A stretch of 64,000 nucleotides of DNA, taken from contig BDSI01000068.1 in assembly GCA_003117195.1 (NCBI GenBank), positions 308,026 through 372,025 of the forward strand, given 5' to 3'. Made by a program: the position numbers and the translations under genes. Numbering within the stretch: position 1 is the first letter of the stretch; every line of letters begins with the position of its first letter. Shown here in pieces: positions 1-12,800 of this stretch. This stretch comes from Eudorina sp. 2006-703-Eu-15. Taxonomy: Eukaryota > Chlorophyta > Chlorophyceae > Chlamydomonadales > Volvocaceae. The notes beneath the pieces were generated by a model. The model was not told the origin of the DNA and ran no database searches. It was given only the letters and a program-made list of their open reading frames with translations.

Positions 1-368
1 TCACTGGCCCTACAGCGCCCCCCGCCCGCCCATCCGCCCCCAGCAATACCGTCCCCCCCGCCCCAAGCCCCCCCTCCTCTCTGTCACTCTAGACAGCAAC
101 CCCGCCCCGCCCCGCCCGCCCCGGCCCCCCCCCTCCCATCGCGCCCCGCTGCCAACCCCCCCACTCCCCCACCAGCACAGGTCCGCCTCCCCGCGCTTCC
201 GCCGCGCCTCGTCCTCCAGACACAGGTTCCACTTGGCGTTGTTCATGAGCACCCGCGCGGAGATGGAGGGGTGGCCCGTGAAGTCCGCCCGCACGTTGAC
301 CACGATGGGGGTGGTGTTGGAGTTCTTGCCGCAGTCTGGGGTCGGGGGGGTTTGGGGGTTTAGGGTCC

Positions 369-445
<77 letters not shown>

Positions 446-2437
446 GGGGGGAAGGGGCCGGGTGGGGAAGGATTGGCGTTTAGGGGAATGAGAGGGTGGG
501 TGCAGGAACTTTGCTTCACATGCTCACATACTGCGCTATGTTCCTTTCCTAACCACACAGCGCTGCTGCCAGAGCAACGGTCCCCCGTGCGAGCGACCAA
601 GCAAGCAAGCATGTTGCCCTGCCCCCCCTCCCCCTCCCCCTCCCGCCCCCGCCCCTCCCCCTCCCGCATGTTGGCGGCCCCCCGCCCCCGCCCCTCCCCC
701 CCTTCCGGCCGCTCACCCGCCTGGCAGCCGAACCGGCCCCACGACGGGAACTCCCAGGGCCACTCGCAGTGCCCGTCACCGCACACCGGGTCCTTCCAGA
801 TGGGCAGCAGCACCTGCGGGGGGGGGGGAGGTGGGAGGCATAGAGAAGGGGGGAGGGCAGGGCAGGGCGGCGTTAGAACGAGGAAAAACACGCAGAGCGG
901 AGCTGCCGGTGGAGGGGGAGGGGGAGACGCGGGTTGGGGGTCGGGGGGCGGTCGGGCACCTGAGGTTGGGTGGGGACCTCAAGACTGCCGTACAAAAGCG
1001 ACGTCGTACCACCCGCAGTGGACATGTAACCCAATGTGTCATTGCCATCGGATCCCAGGGGACCATCCGGGTTTGGGTTTTCTTTCCTTACCAACCCTAA
1101 ACCCCCAACGTCCCTCGCTCCCCCCGCATCCAAATCTTCTCCTCCTTCCCCTTTCCCTCCCCCACTCCCTTCCCTTCCCCCTTTCCCCCCGCGCGGCCCC
1201 CCGCCCCACCTTCTGCCCCAGGTACTCGAGCACCTCGTCCTCGTTGCGGAAGGTCATGGTGGTGGACCCGTCCTCCGGCATGAAGGCCTTCTTCAACGTC
1301 TCCACCACCTCACCCGATTTGTAGGCGCTGGCCTGCGTTGGGGGAAGGGGGCGGTGGCAGTGGGTGGGGAGGGGGCGCGCAACCGGGGGCAGGAAGCGCG
1401 GAGAGGGGAGGGGGAGCGGGAGAGGCGGTAGAGGGTTGTCAGGAGGGCAGGAAGGGGCAAGGGGCGAGGCGGCTTGAGGCGGCAAAGTGGGGAGACGCGG
1501 CAGTGTTGCGAGGCGGGGGAGGAGGCGGGGCGGTGACGCCATTGTAATGTGTATCCAGTCAGGGAGGGGTGCAGAGGCAGGCCGGGGTGCAGGGCGAGGC
1601 GAGAAAAGGGGCAGGCGGGGACAGGTGTGCCTCTAGCTGTCCCCGGAAAATGCCTTACCCGACAAAACTGATCAAGCTCCAGCTACCCTGGGGGAAACTT
1701 TCGAGGTTTCCAAAAGAAACCCAAATCGAACCCGGGCAATCCCGGAAATACTCAGGGGTTGGGAGGAGGTGCTCGACTGGAGGGCCCCGCCCCACCTGCA
1801 GGTAGAGCACCACCATGTAGGCCGCCACGAAGAGGGAGTACCAGGCCACATGGCGGTACTTGCGAGACATCTCAACCGCCGCCTGTCGCCCGGGGGAGAG
1901 GTGGGCAGACAAGGGGGTGTTGGGGAGGGAGCGAGGGAGGTTGCGTGGGTAAGGGGTTGGGGATTGGGGGAGAGGGAGGGTATTGAGGGCGCGCACAGGG
2001 AGGGGGGTACGCGACAGTGGCGCACGGGCAGGCAAGTGGAGGAGGGAAGGGCAGTCCAAGGGCAATGACAGCCAGGGCGGTGAGCAGGGATGGGCGCACG
2101 GTCCCCAGACGGAGCGGATGCAGAAGGGTGTGGAGACGGCGGTTCCACCGCACTCACTCACCGCGACTTTTTGCTGCACGGCTTTCGCGACCTCCTCATT
2201 CGTCGGGGGTTTCTCCGGCGCGGCACCTGCACCTCGCGGTTTGCGTAGACCATACTTATATTGCTCGCCCACAATGCTTCCGCGACGTCCATTCCGCCCC
2301 TCGTCGAACTCAGCGTCACCAGGGCCTGCGGTGCATGTGGACTTCCAGGTTGAAGGCCGTCCGACTTTTCCAGTACACAAGATTCCAATCAATTGCTTTT
2401 CGACACTCTTACGTGCTGTCGCCATTTGTGGAGCCAC
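1..2437 (-). CDS. Membrane protein with Cys-rich ectodomain, polycystin-like N-terminus (partial)
   Basis: The gene enters from the right and leaves the window at its left edge. Exons, read on the minus strand, are 2437-2162, 1882-1796, 1332-1210, 813-717, 335-173 and possibly 9-1; all have GT-AG borders and agreeing phases. The first exon gives a basic, presumably cytosolic N-terminus of about 92 residues. The second carries one hydrophobic segment (WYSLFVAAYMVVLYLQ). The next exons give an ectodomain with a YKSGEVVETLKKAF stretch and then a cysteine cluster (CGDGHCE, FGRFGC-like WGRFGC, ADCG joined across an intron) and an asparagine-rich segment. One membrane segment followed by a large extracellular Cys-containing domain is what the N-terminus of polycystin/TRP-type channels looks like, and I recall similar CGDGxCE motifs in green-algal membrane proteins, but the channel pore lies outside the window. 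The start at 2437 is the first ATG of the open frame. An ATG four codons further in is an alternative. Confidence 0.6.
371..444. repeat. (GT)n dinucleotide microsatellite
   Basis: About 37 uninterrupted GT units lie in the intron between the last two complete exons (717 and 335) of the membrane-protein gene. On the coding strand this is (AC)n. Confidence 0.95.
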
Positions 2438-3482
2438 TACAACGGGTCACAAGTATGGGGCAAAGTATTGACGTCAACTGAATTTATTTGAAAAAGTTGA
2501 GTATTAGATTCAGCAGCATAATTTCAGCATAGCTTTAATGCCTTGTTCAATCCAATGCCGCGAATGAGACTGGAATATAGTCTGAGCACACAGCAAACGT
2601 AAAGGATATTAATGAGATCGGGGCTTTATGATATCTACAAACAAAACATGCATTCTGTGGCTGTTACGAATTGTAACTGTGTGACAGTAAGAGTACGGCA
2701 CTTCAAATTCTTTGCATCGGTTGGTAAACGTGCCATGCCCTGGTATGTGTCGCTCTTTGGAAGTGGTCCACGTGTGGTTTAGGCTGACAAGACGTTCAGG
2801 AGCTGAAGAGTCGCGACTGAAGGTAGGGCTGCTGAAGGTACGTAGGGCTGACATGGGCTAACCCGACCCCGGGGGTAATATGGACTACTTTGCAAAACGA
2901 ATGAAATAATGGAATCGTGGATGTTTGGTTCGCCCTCAACCAGCCAGCAGCTGAGGATGGACCAACAACACGCACACAGCCCCTACCTGAGCAGCCCCTC
3001 CTACTAACGTAGCCAGGTACTAGCTCTTCATGGAGCCGCCGCTGTTGTGCTGGTTGAACAGCTGGTTGCTATGCAGAACCGTGGAGTAGTGGGGATTTGG
3101 CACGCAGGTACAGCTACGCCGCCAGAATCCGCGGGCGGGTGGGGCAGCAGCGAGCTCAACTAAACTGGAATAAAGTGTAACTCCTCCCAGTACTCCCAGC
3201 TGGACCCGCCCGGCCAAAGAAGGCAGTGGGCATGCAAGTGTGAGGCAGGGCGTGCGTGGGTTCATCAGGCGGCTCAAGGTTCGTTGATTGGCGCGGATAC
3301 GTACAGCGCTAGGCTTGCCGTACACGGATGCCGTGTATGCAGGCAAGAGTCCATCGATCCAGAACTAGCTAGCTAGTTTGGGAAGGAGGCGCAGTCGGAC
3401 GAGTGAGAATCGATTCAAGTTCGGTTCAAGAGGATACATACAGCACTTGCTTGCTTGCTTGTCGCTGTCCTGTGTATATGTC
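2438..3482. other. Intergenic, no gene seen
   Basis: This stretch lies upstream of the minus-strand membrane-protein gene, so its promoter should be near 2438-2600. GC content drops sharply here compared with 1-2437. No open frame has coding character. Confidence 0.5.
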
Positions 3483-3497
3483 TGTGGAGCGTGGTGG

Positions 3498-5201
3498 GTG
3501 CGCAAACACATACGTAGGTTGAAAGAGAAGTACGAAACCGGCTGTGCACCTAGCCTGAGCTCCCGGAGATGTGACAACCTGACCGACGACGAACGATGCA
3601 GCGCACACCTGATGTTCCCAGCAAAAATAGCTCTGCGCCATGACGCTGAATCCGGCATATACACTGATGGGTCTGTCCAAAAGATCCAGGTTGATGAAGC
3701 CGAAGCGCAAGTCCTTGGGGCGGCCGCGGTCGATGCCCTCACAGGCAAAACGCTCTACATAGATGTTAATGCAGGAACGACGGGATGCCAAACCATTACA
3801 CGTTGCGAGCTCAGTGCTATCCACCAAGGTCTTACAATGAGAAATGACGAGGAGGGCCTCAACAACGCACCCATTACAATCTGGACTGACTCAGCCGCGT
3901 CACTGTTTCTGATAAAGAAAATGATAAATCAACCTACGAAACTCGCGCTCAGTAAACACAAAGACCTACTTACGAACATTGTACGGATTCTGAAAGAACG
4001 AGCTGTAAGGAAACTCAAGACACATCTTCTGAAGGTAAAATCCCACACAGGAATAAAATACAATGACGCGGCTGATAGAGCGGCAGTTAAGGCTGCGCGC
4101 CGGGACGCGCCCGACGACGCCACGTGGCAAACAGAAACGTCCGACAACGACCCCAGAGCGCACTATTGGTGGGTGCGAAAAGCCAGCGGACCGGAACGCA
4201 CCGCCGGTCACTACGCCAACGACCTTAACCGAGGGGTGACATCGCTAATAAAACCAGAGGTGCACCTCGGTTACACCAAACAAACCCTGTACACGTCCTT
4301 CATGTCAGCCACGCTCCCGCACCTAGACATCCGTACAAGCGCGCGCACCCTCAACCGGCGCGCGGGAAGGCACAAGAAACTCAAGCGGTGTATGGACTAT
4401 TGGTACGGACAACTGTGGAACAACAAACTGGCGCAGCGCTTCCGACGTCCCCTGGTAGGCACCAAACGATCGCGTATACAATCCGCAGTCCCACCACACA
4501 TGGTGGAGACCGCACCCTGCCCATTGTGCCGGGGTCCCGACTCTGGAGGGCACATCCTGGGTGGCTGTCAACACCCGGACATGACAGCCCTCTACATCAA
4601 ACGACACAATGTCGCAGTCCGGCAGATCGCCAGACTGCTCGCCACAGGACGCTTGGGTGGTTGCTTCATGATCATGGATGCTTGTCAGGCGCAGCAGCTC
4701 CCTGACTATGCCGCGAGCACCCGCATACCGGAGTGGGTGCTGCCAAATACACCCACCGACCTCCGCCTAAAACTCAGACCGGACATACTGTTCATACCAA
4801 CGATACCACTCCTGGAGGCAAGTAAACCGGGATACACAGGCCCCTGGGATCGCGAGGACCACACCGTACACATTCTTGAAATCGGCTACACCTCAGACAC
4901 CAACCACACTGCGAAACAGCACGACAAAGTGCAGCAGCACGAGACCCTGGCCAAAGAGCTTGCAGAAGCGGGATGGAAGGTGCGCTATACGAAACAGGAC
5001 GCCATCAGTCTGGGTTTCGGGGGAACCATACGAAAAGACCTCCTTCCACTCCTGGTTGAGCTCGGGGCCTGCAGCCACGCAGCCAGGGCGTGCTTGAACG
5101 ACCTGCACGACCATGCCGTACATATGCTGAACGGCATCGTTACACTCCGACGCAAGATGGAAAGAGGACAACCTGTAGGAGACAATCCATCAGGAACTTA
5201 G
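3498..5201 (+). pseudogene. Retrotransposon polyprotein C-terminus: RNase H, zinc knuckle, restriction-like endonuclease
   Basis: The frame is open for about 567 codons from the truncation point to the stop at 5199-5201, with no own start codon; the upstream part of the open frame (3378-3497) is host flank. RNase HI signatures are complete: YTDGS (first Asp), RCELSAIHQ (Glu), WTDSAAS (second Asp) and KSHTGIKYNDAADRAA (His and last Asp). A C-x2-C-x7-H-x4-C knuckle (CPLCRGPDSGGHILGGC) follows at about 4519-4569, then an RHN, then RPDILF and ILEIGYTSD, which resemble the CCHC-(R)H(D/N)-PD-(D/E) order of R2-type restriction-like endonucleases. The lack of stops or frameshifts points to a recent insertion. 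It cannot make an active element alone because the reverse transcriptase and any N-terminal endonuclease are missing. Confidence 0.8.
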
Positions 5202-5337
5202 CACACAATGCAGATCGTGATTTCACATTAGCGGTGGCGGGTAGTGTATAGGCAAGGGGAAACCCATAGCCTCATCACTCCTGCCCCCTTAACACATGCC
5301 ACAGTCCCTGACTGGGCGTATTATTATTATTATTATT
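3498..5337 (+). mobile_element. 5'-truncated non-LTR retrotransposon, Dualen/RandI-like
   Basis: The element is bounded by a 15-bp direct repeat (TGTGGAGCGTGGTGG at 3483-3497 and 5338-5352), the expected target-site duplication. It ends in a (TAT)n tail just before the right repeat, as many non-LTR elements do. The 5' end is truncated: only the last part of the polyprotein remains (RNase H, zinc knuckle and a C-terminal nuclease-like domain), followed by about 135 bp of 3' untranslated sequence. An RNase H followed by a CCHC knuckle and a PD-(D/E)XK-like domain fits the Dualen (RandI) group known from Chlamydomonas, in which a restriction-like endonuclease lies downstream of the reverse transcriptase. 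Class assignment is inference, because the reverse transcriptase is missing. Confidence 0.85.
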
Positions 5338-5352
5338 TGTGGAGCGTGGTGG

Positions 5353-7767
5353 CGCAGACGACAGCCCACACCCCCACAACCAGCAGGATGCCCGCATCGA
5401 GCGCTGTCCAGCAGATAGAGGGTTTGGAGGCCCGGGTTGGTTAGGTTGGTTGGTGGGGTACTCTCCCCAGGCTGCGCGCGGTCATACATGCATGTCTCCC
5501 AGCAGCAGCAGCTCACCACGCACTCTCCATCGATGGGTGGCCACCATGGGCCTGGCCTGACTTTGATGGCCCCTCAGGACGAAGTAAGGCAGGCAGTCAA
5601 ACTCGAGCACCTGCTGTCTGGGCAGGTCACAAAGACGTACGGACAGACGTATATGGGTCAAGCTGTCAAAGCATGGCTTGTCGGTGGCCGCTGCTGCTGC
5701 CAACTCCGGTTCTGCGGCTGCTGCTGCTCTTGCTGCTGCTGTTGCGGCTACATACACTACTGTATATGGCTGCTGACAAGCACAAGTAGTGTGGCCGTCG
5801 AAGGCCCGTTCTGGCCTGCTTTCGGTAGATGGCCAGGTATGTACAGGCCACGCACACGAATGAAAGCCGTGCACGCATGTTGTAGCCGCCGCACCAGGAC
5901 CTTGGCCGCGGTTGCTGGCTGCTGGGCTGTCCCATAGATAGACGCTGCTGCCGTACATGTGCTTCTGGACGGTTGTAGCATAGGTTCGTCCGGGTCTGGC
6001 GGGCGGGTGTAGCGGATGTGGCGGGTGCGCGGGGTGGGTCCAACCGACTAGCGGCGGAGCGGGCCTAGCTACCATCCTACCTGCTGGGACAGCGCATGTC
6101 AGCAGGTTGGTGACGGCCTCCTGGCGCGGCCCTGTATGTTGGGTGCTGGTTGCTTGTTGACGTTGGACGGCCCGCCGCCCATCCAGCTAATCCAGCAGGT
6201 GATGAGGGACCTGCCCCGCCGCCCTGGATCCCCCTGGAGCTGCCGAGTTCGTTGCTGCTAAGCTGACGGCGGTATGTATGTGCGGTTGCTTGCTCATTGT
6301 GCGTGCCACGTGGCTGCTGCCTCCGAAAGGGGATGGATAGTGCGTGTGTAGTAGGTGAGAGCTGGCAAAGGTGTCGTACAATGGTCGGCCCTACCGTACT
6401 CCTCAATACGGTGCGAAGCACTGTCCCAGCATCTCGAGAAGCCTTTGCCAGCTCTCACCTACTACGTACAGCGTGGGCTGCAATGCGGCCGCCGCATCCA
6501 CGCACGCAGTTTGGATGTTGATTGGACGGCGGGGTGCAATAATAATCTGACCCAGCAGCAGCTGCTGTGGCTGATGGGGGCCAGATTGGCTGCTGCCTGC
6601 GTGCTGCTGCTGCGACCACTAGATAGGTCCACTACCTCGAGATAGATACACATACACATGCGTACGTAACCTTGAAATGATTACTATTTATTCTTTGCTC
6701 GCTCGAGTCGTTTATATTTCTACCCATCTGTTGATTTATGATATGATAATAAGTCTACATCAGCCACGTGTCCCTCGCTCGCTCCCCTCGCTCCCTCTCG
6801 AACGCACAGCATGTGAGGAACTGATGATGGCACAACATGGAAACGACGTCAAGTGAGGGAGGATGGGTAATCGTTAATACGTACGTATGGTGGGGTTATG
6901 AATGATAGATTACTCTCCCGCCGTCCGTACGTATCCTGGCATTGCCTACACGGGCAACATCTATCAGTCATGAACTGTAATTCTCTGATCATATCAGAAA
7001 CAACTCACGCATAAGCAAAGTGTATCGGTTTGGCGGATATATGATGAATCGGAATGAACACCTGGGTAATAAAGTAATGCCGCTCATCTTATTAGTACGA
7101 CAGCATTCTAAGGCGACCCAATCATGATTGCCATGGATACGTACATTCCTTGGATGGGAAGATTTTAGCGCATATATATTATGCACTTGCTCTGTTTGCT
7201 GTCGGGATTACCATCCATCGCAAAATACGTACAGCAGTCACTCGAGTCCTGATTACAGGATTAGGCTTTCTGGAAACTTTTGACTACCACCCTTACATAT
7301 TGACGTCAAGAATACTTCTATCCGGCGGAGTTTGGCCTGGAAAGCTCCCGTTGCTGAGGCGTGACGGCGAGACTTGCTTTGCTGTTTATGCGTCGCAGCG
7401 GGCTGGTTGTCCTCCATTGTTGCACGTTGCGAACACCTGAAAGACCTGAACGGCTTGCCGCCGCTTGTAAGTCTATCTCGCTTCATCACCTGCTCCTTTA
7501 ACAACTTCACATACCAACTTCGAGCATACTTCAGCAAACGAAGCCATTCATATCAAGTTCGCTTTGTGATCGTTTCCAAAAATAAGTCAAATGCATGTCT
7601 ACATGGGGGCAGATTTTCAGTGGGGCTCGGACTGGAGTAAATCGCTGTCGTTGTCCAATCCGCGACGCGCGTCAACGCGCGGAGATTCCGTTCGCTAGAA
7701 TGAAACTTGTCATTTCTGTGAAAGCGCAGGACCATCGCCATACGTTTGATTCTGGTTCGAGCGAGGA
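5353..7767. other. Intergenic, AT-richer, no convincing gene
   Basis: Open frames here are short and of low complexity (CTG/CAG runs near 5690-5740 and 6550-6610). The only clear structure is the 24-bp inverted repeat at 6348-6465. Regulatory sequence of the large plus-strand gene that begins near 7768 may lie at the right end. Confidence 0.4.
6348..6465. repeat. Perfect 24-bp inverted repeat with 70-nt spacer
   Basis: The arm at 6348-6371 is the exact reverse complement of 6442-6465; pairing stops cleanly at both ends. A transcript would fold into a 24-bp stem with a 70-nt loop. No target duplication was found at its outer edges, so a MITE origin is not shown. Confidence 0.85.
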
Positions 7768-8521
7768 ATGGCGCCCCCCGGGACTACTTCGTTCCTACCC
7801 GCCATACCTGGTGCCAAACGAAGTAACCGAGTCCTTCCTGCAGCAGGTAATGAGCCTGCTCCTGGGGGGCAACAGCAGGGAGCTGCTGCTGGTGACCTAC
7901 TAAAAACGGCGGGTACGACGGCGGGGTATGTACCGACGCGTGATATCCTAGCTGGAAATACTACATGGTTGTAGTAGTCGCTAGATAATCGTACGTAGTA
8001 CGTAGTACGTAGTAGTCGTGCGTAGTAGTAGTCGGGGATGTGCGTATGTATGCATGTAGTCGTGCTTTACGTGCTTGGTTATTATTATCAGCGATGCGCG
8101 GCGGAGCGCGTGATACTTGTTAAAGCCTCGTTGGCATGTATATATGTATGTACCTGCATGCGTGTATGTGATGATTTACCTCGGACGGGCGGCGGCGGAT
8201 ACCTTGGATGGGTGAACGGATAGAACGGAGGAAATAAAAACCAACCCGCAGCAGTATGTAATGAACGTGGGATACATCCGGTCGATATGCGTACCCTTGT
8301 TCGATGACCGGCGTGCCAGCCAGCAAGCCATACATGTAGCGCTAGTTGACCTATGCATGGTGCCATGCATGCATCCCGGTACCTGCTGTGTCGGTGCGTG
8401 TAGTCGGCGCGCGTAGCGCACGCACGTATAGCACATAGTAATAATAGTAATAACTACAAGTAAAAATACTGATAATAATAATACTAATGATGCTGATAGT
8501 AATAATAATATATATAATAAC

Positions 8522-8562
<41 letters not shown>

Positions 8563-9795
8563 TAGCATAATAATGATATATTATTATATTTATAACATTA
8601 TGTCATTGTATTACTATTATAATTAATATTACCAGTATTATTATGTTAACTACATGTTATCTATGTATTTTCATTACTAATATGATAATCGGAGCAAGAC
8701 CCTGGCGATGTGTACGGGAGCGACCGCAGCAACGCACACACATGCACATAACAAATGACACCATCCCACGTAATTCATTTCCTTCTTTCGTTGCTATATA
8801 TCCTATCTATATGTAATGTAATGCAACCGTTACAAGGTGGACCCGTATCCCGACCGGGTGTTCCAACGGGCCCAGATAGCTCGTAGGTGTCTCATCTATA
8901 TGCATGTATGTGTGCTACTTTCTCCTACGTACACAACGTCCGTACGCGCACTATCTACGTGCATGTGAGTGATGATACCACAACTTTAACCGTTACAACG
9001 AAGGTGTAACGATAGCACTCATTCATTTGCTTCCTGTACGCTGCTTTACGCTGCTTTATTTGTTATTACTTGCTTGCTTCTCAATGCTGCTGCTGGTGAT
9101 GACAACGACCGACAGCAGCAGGCGGCCCTATAGAAGGGCATCCGACACCTTTACCAGAAGCAGCTTCCGCAGCAGCAGCAAATGATGCGCCATCAACGTC
9201 GTCATTGCAACCCCCACCGCTGCCGGGGACTATTACTGGCCATCAGGCAGATCAGGAACCCCAACAAGCACAGCAGCAGCCGCACGGGAAAGAGGTGCCA
9301 GCGAGGGTCAGCAGCCGGTCACAGCAGAGACCATCTCAGGACGACGCCGCGCCGCCGCCTCATCAGGCACCGTCTCCGAGACCATCTTATGACCCAACTA
9401 ACCCAACACAGCAGCAGCCCTCCCAAGGAGCCTCGACTACGTCTGGCGCTGCAACAGCGCCAGTTGCGTCTCCGCCGGCGGCACCGGCGGACCGTGCTGC
9501 TGCTGCAGCAGCGCCACAGCAGAGCCCTGCTGCTGAGGCGGCCGCGGGGCCAACTTCGGAAGCGCAGCTCGCGCAAGCGCAAGCAGCCGCCTTCCCCTCA
9601 TCATCAGCGGCGGCGTCACGGCCATCAGCACCGGCAGAGAGAGCCGCTGTAGCACAACACGAGCGAGGGACAACGGTCAACGGCGGTTCCGCTGCTGAGG
9701 CGGCAGCAGCAGCAGCAGCAGCAGACGCCCCGCCCAGGAGAACATCAGTAGCAGTAGCACCCCCGGCGACGGAGACCGCCTCGTCTGCAGCAGCA

Positions 9796-9830
<35 letters not shown>

Positions 9831-12800
9831 GGAGGACACAACAACGGACGCGCGAACGCCGGAACAGAAGGAGAGGGCAAAAGTTGCCGCCAAGAAGATC
9901 TTAAAGAAGAAGCCTGCCGAACTCACCGCTGACGTCATCATGAAAATGTACGATGAGGATAAGAATGACAGCCTGTCCAAGGACGAGGTGAGCAAACATA
10001 TGAACTATGTGTCTTTTAATCATTTAACCCCAATCAACGTGTGCACGCAATTGATTATGTACGTAGTTTATGTTACATATATACAAACCGCTGCCCTCGT
10101 CTGTCGGTCCCGTCCCCGCCCCTACATATACCGACCCTCTTCCACTTGCTTGACGTACAATTCCATGCTATGGGATGGTTGGTGTCTATTCAATGCGCGC
10201 CTTGCATTCGCGGGCCGGTGTGTTTTCATGCATACCGTGCGCGCATGCATACAGATTATTGTATGTATGGTTAGAGCATGCATGGTTTCGATTGATGCAG
10301 GTCGTTAGGATGCAGGTGGCTACGTAGCTAGTGATGAGTTGCGCACGCACGTGCACACTCCCAGGAGTAATAATACATATATAATAAATGCTGATTGATG
10401 AATGATTTAAATCATTCCGGTGCCGGGCCAATGTCCGTGTAGCCGCGCGCGCGGGGGCCCTGAACGGTGCGTTGATGATTGACGATGGATAGGTGCGCGC
10501 GCGCGCGGCTAAGGACCTAAGAAACGTGCGTCAATTGGATAGGCGCGCACGGCAAACGACCTACACAAACACGGCTGTACATACCCATACATACCGGCTG
10601 TAGTGCGTACCAGCTGTGCATCGATCGACAAGAAAGATCAGTTGCATGTATGTGCACTACTGCCTCTAATAAATATTATTAATTCATACATATATACATA
10701 TGCGCGGGCATTGCGGCACAACTAGCTAACAGATAAAATGTATCACTGATAGATCATGTAATAAGCTAGGGCGCCTACGTAAGCCATGCATGCATGCATG
10801 CTCTACGTATCTACGTTCCAGGTCCAAAGCTTGGTGGAGAGCATTATTGAGATGAAGGAACAGTCCGCATTCTTCAGGACCGCGGCTATCATCCAGGTGC
10901 GTGTGTTTAGATCAGAGACCCGCCCGACCAAAATCATGCACCAATTACGTACACCAATATACTTACCACCGCACCGGGAGGTGCGTACGTACGTGTCGGT
11001 GTGTGGTGCGTGCGTCGGTGGATTTGCGTGGTCGCTGGGCGGCCTAGCTAGATACATAGCCGTCCTAGCCATGTTCTCGTATACATGCGTGCTATGTGGG
11101 CTAATCGATCCCGCAGATGCTCAGCTAGCTCAGCGGGCACCCGCCGGCGTCGTTGCTTGTATGTATTATCACGCTTACGTACCAGCCATGCATGTTTTGC
11201 GATGATGACTAACGAATGTATGTATTATTGCTGAATAGTGTAAGTTTGAACAGCACGCACGCATGCAGGCAAACATTAAATACTTGATGTATGACATACA
11301 TACATACAGTTTCATTTTATTCATTCCGCACCGCACCCCTTCGTTTACGACCAGGGGTTGGCGCTGCTGGTGTTGCTGTTCTGCCTGGCCGGCATGGCAG
11401 CAGCCATTGTTTACTTCGCAAAGGTAATAACGCGCGGCTCGTAGCGATCGAGCACAAACCCCAGCCAAACTCGATCGATGTATACCGACATTGGGGGCAC
11501 CTACCGACACATGCATATATAGTGGCCACGCAGGGGAAGTAAGCGCATTGCCGCCGCCGTTTATCATTAAGGACGGATGTTACAGTATGTAGTATGTAGT
11601 GGGCCCTACCTGCTGCCTGCGGGTCTATCTAGCGGGTCATCGGTGACATACAGCCAACGCTTCCTCACCACACACTGCATAAACAAAACTGCGCTACCAC
11701 GCACGCATGGCGCACCGGACAGGCGGCTCCCCAAGTGCACCGAAACATTCCCCGTACCCCGCAACGCTAGCTACCAGCAGGGAACCACTCACCCCGTTCC
11801 TAAACTAAACCAGGGACGGATAAAGCCCGCTCAGGGGGTGTTAATCCACCAGGTAGGGCGCCCTGATTATTAGCGAACCATCCACCACCCCAGCAGCAAA
11901 GGTGGGCTCACGTCTCTGGCGGTGGCCCATGCGTAGTCTTGGAAGTAAGGCAACGGGGGCTCGCGAGCCATCACCCATCAGCAGAGGGCGGGGCGGCCTG
12001 CCTGTACGTTCCCACTGGGTCGAAGACCCGCGCTACCCTATGCTATCTACCCTTTCAAGGGCCCCAATAATGGGCAATATGGCACACAGTCGCCCCATCC
12101 AGCAGCGATCCACTACCCTGGGCTCCGGTTAAGTACCCTGGCCTGACGGCACATACGTACAGGGCCACAGCACACTGGACGATCAACCTGCACCTACCTT
12201 GCATTGAAGATGGGTTGCGGGGCCACCACCGCTGGCTAACCCTTCCTCGCTCGGTACTTCCAGCTCTGTGAAGTGATAGAATCGGCGGCTCCAGAAATCC
12301 GCCACCGCCCGCCGGGCGGCCAGCCCTTTAGCATCCACCGTTGGCCGCGGGCGGGTAGCTGTCCGCGCTCGTTCCTGCTGGACTGGGCGGCCCGCATTGC
12401 ACGCCGGCCCGTTTCCATGGCAATGGATGGTTGATTGCCGCCAAGACGACGACGTCCCATACGCACTGTTGTACTCCCTTCCGTGGGGGCGGGGGCGCCG
12501 CCGTCGGTGCAGGTGCAAAGCATCCGCCTGCCCGGCCCATGCTAGCAGCAGCTTTTAGAGCTGCTTGCTTCCCCATTTATTTCATCTGTGTGAAGTAAAG
12601 AATGAAAGCAAGCAACCCGTGATGAGTCCGTCGTATTCAAACCGCTTCTATCTTGGTTACAGGTGCTCGGCGAGACACGCGCACATGCTGCTGTCTTTGA
12701 TTAAACCATCCAGTGGTGTGGTGCATTCCAGCAACAACCCCTAATCCTACTTATCCTACCTGGGGTTAGGGGTCGGTTCCGCACCGACATGCATCCATCA

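Larger units (their letters stand above)
3483..5352. repeat. 15-bp target-site duplication around the retrotransposon
   Basis: Identical 15-mers lie at 3483-3497 and 5338-5352. Joining the flanks at one copy restores a continuous host sequence. The span given covers both copies and the element between them. Confidence 0.85.

Noticed and set aside
233..1324. 363-codon plus-strand frame opposite the membrane-protein gene
   Set aside because: It runs through the GT microsatellite and the reverse complement of real exons, with no homology.
3378..3497. First 40 codons of the retroelement open frame
   Set aside because: They lie outside the target duplication, begin at TTG after a stop, and are host flank that happens to be in frame.
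9182..9652. Arg-rich and Leu/Arg-rich frames overlapping 9116-9987
   Set aside because: They are other phases of the CAG/GCA-rich exon. The Ala/Gln/Pro frame is the one that continues into the EF-hand.
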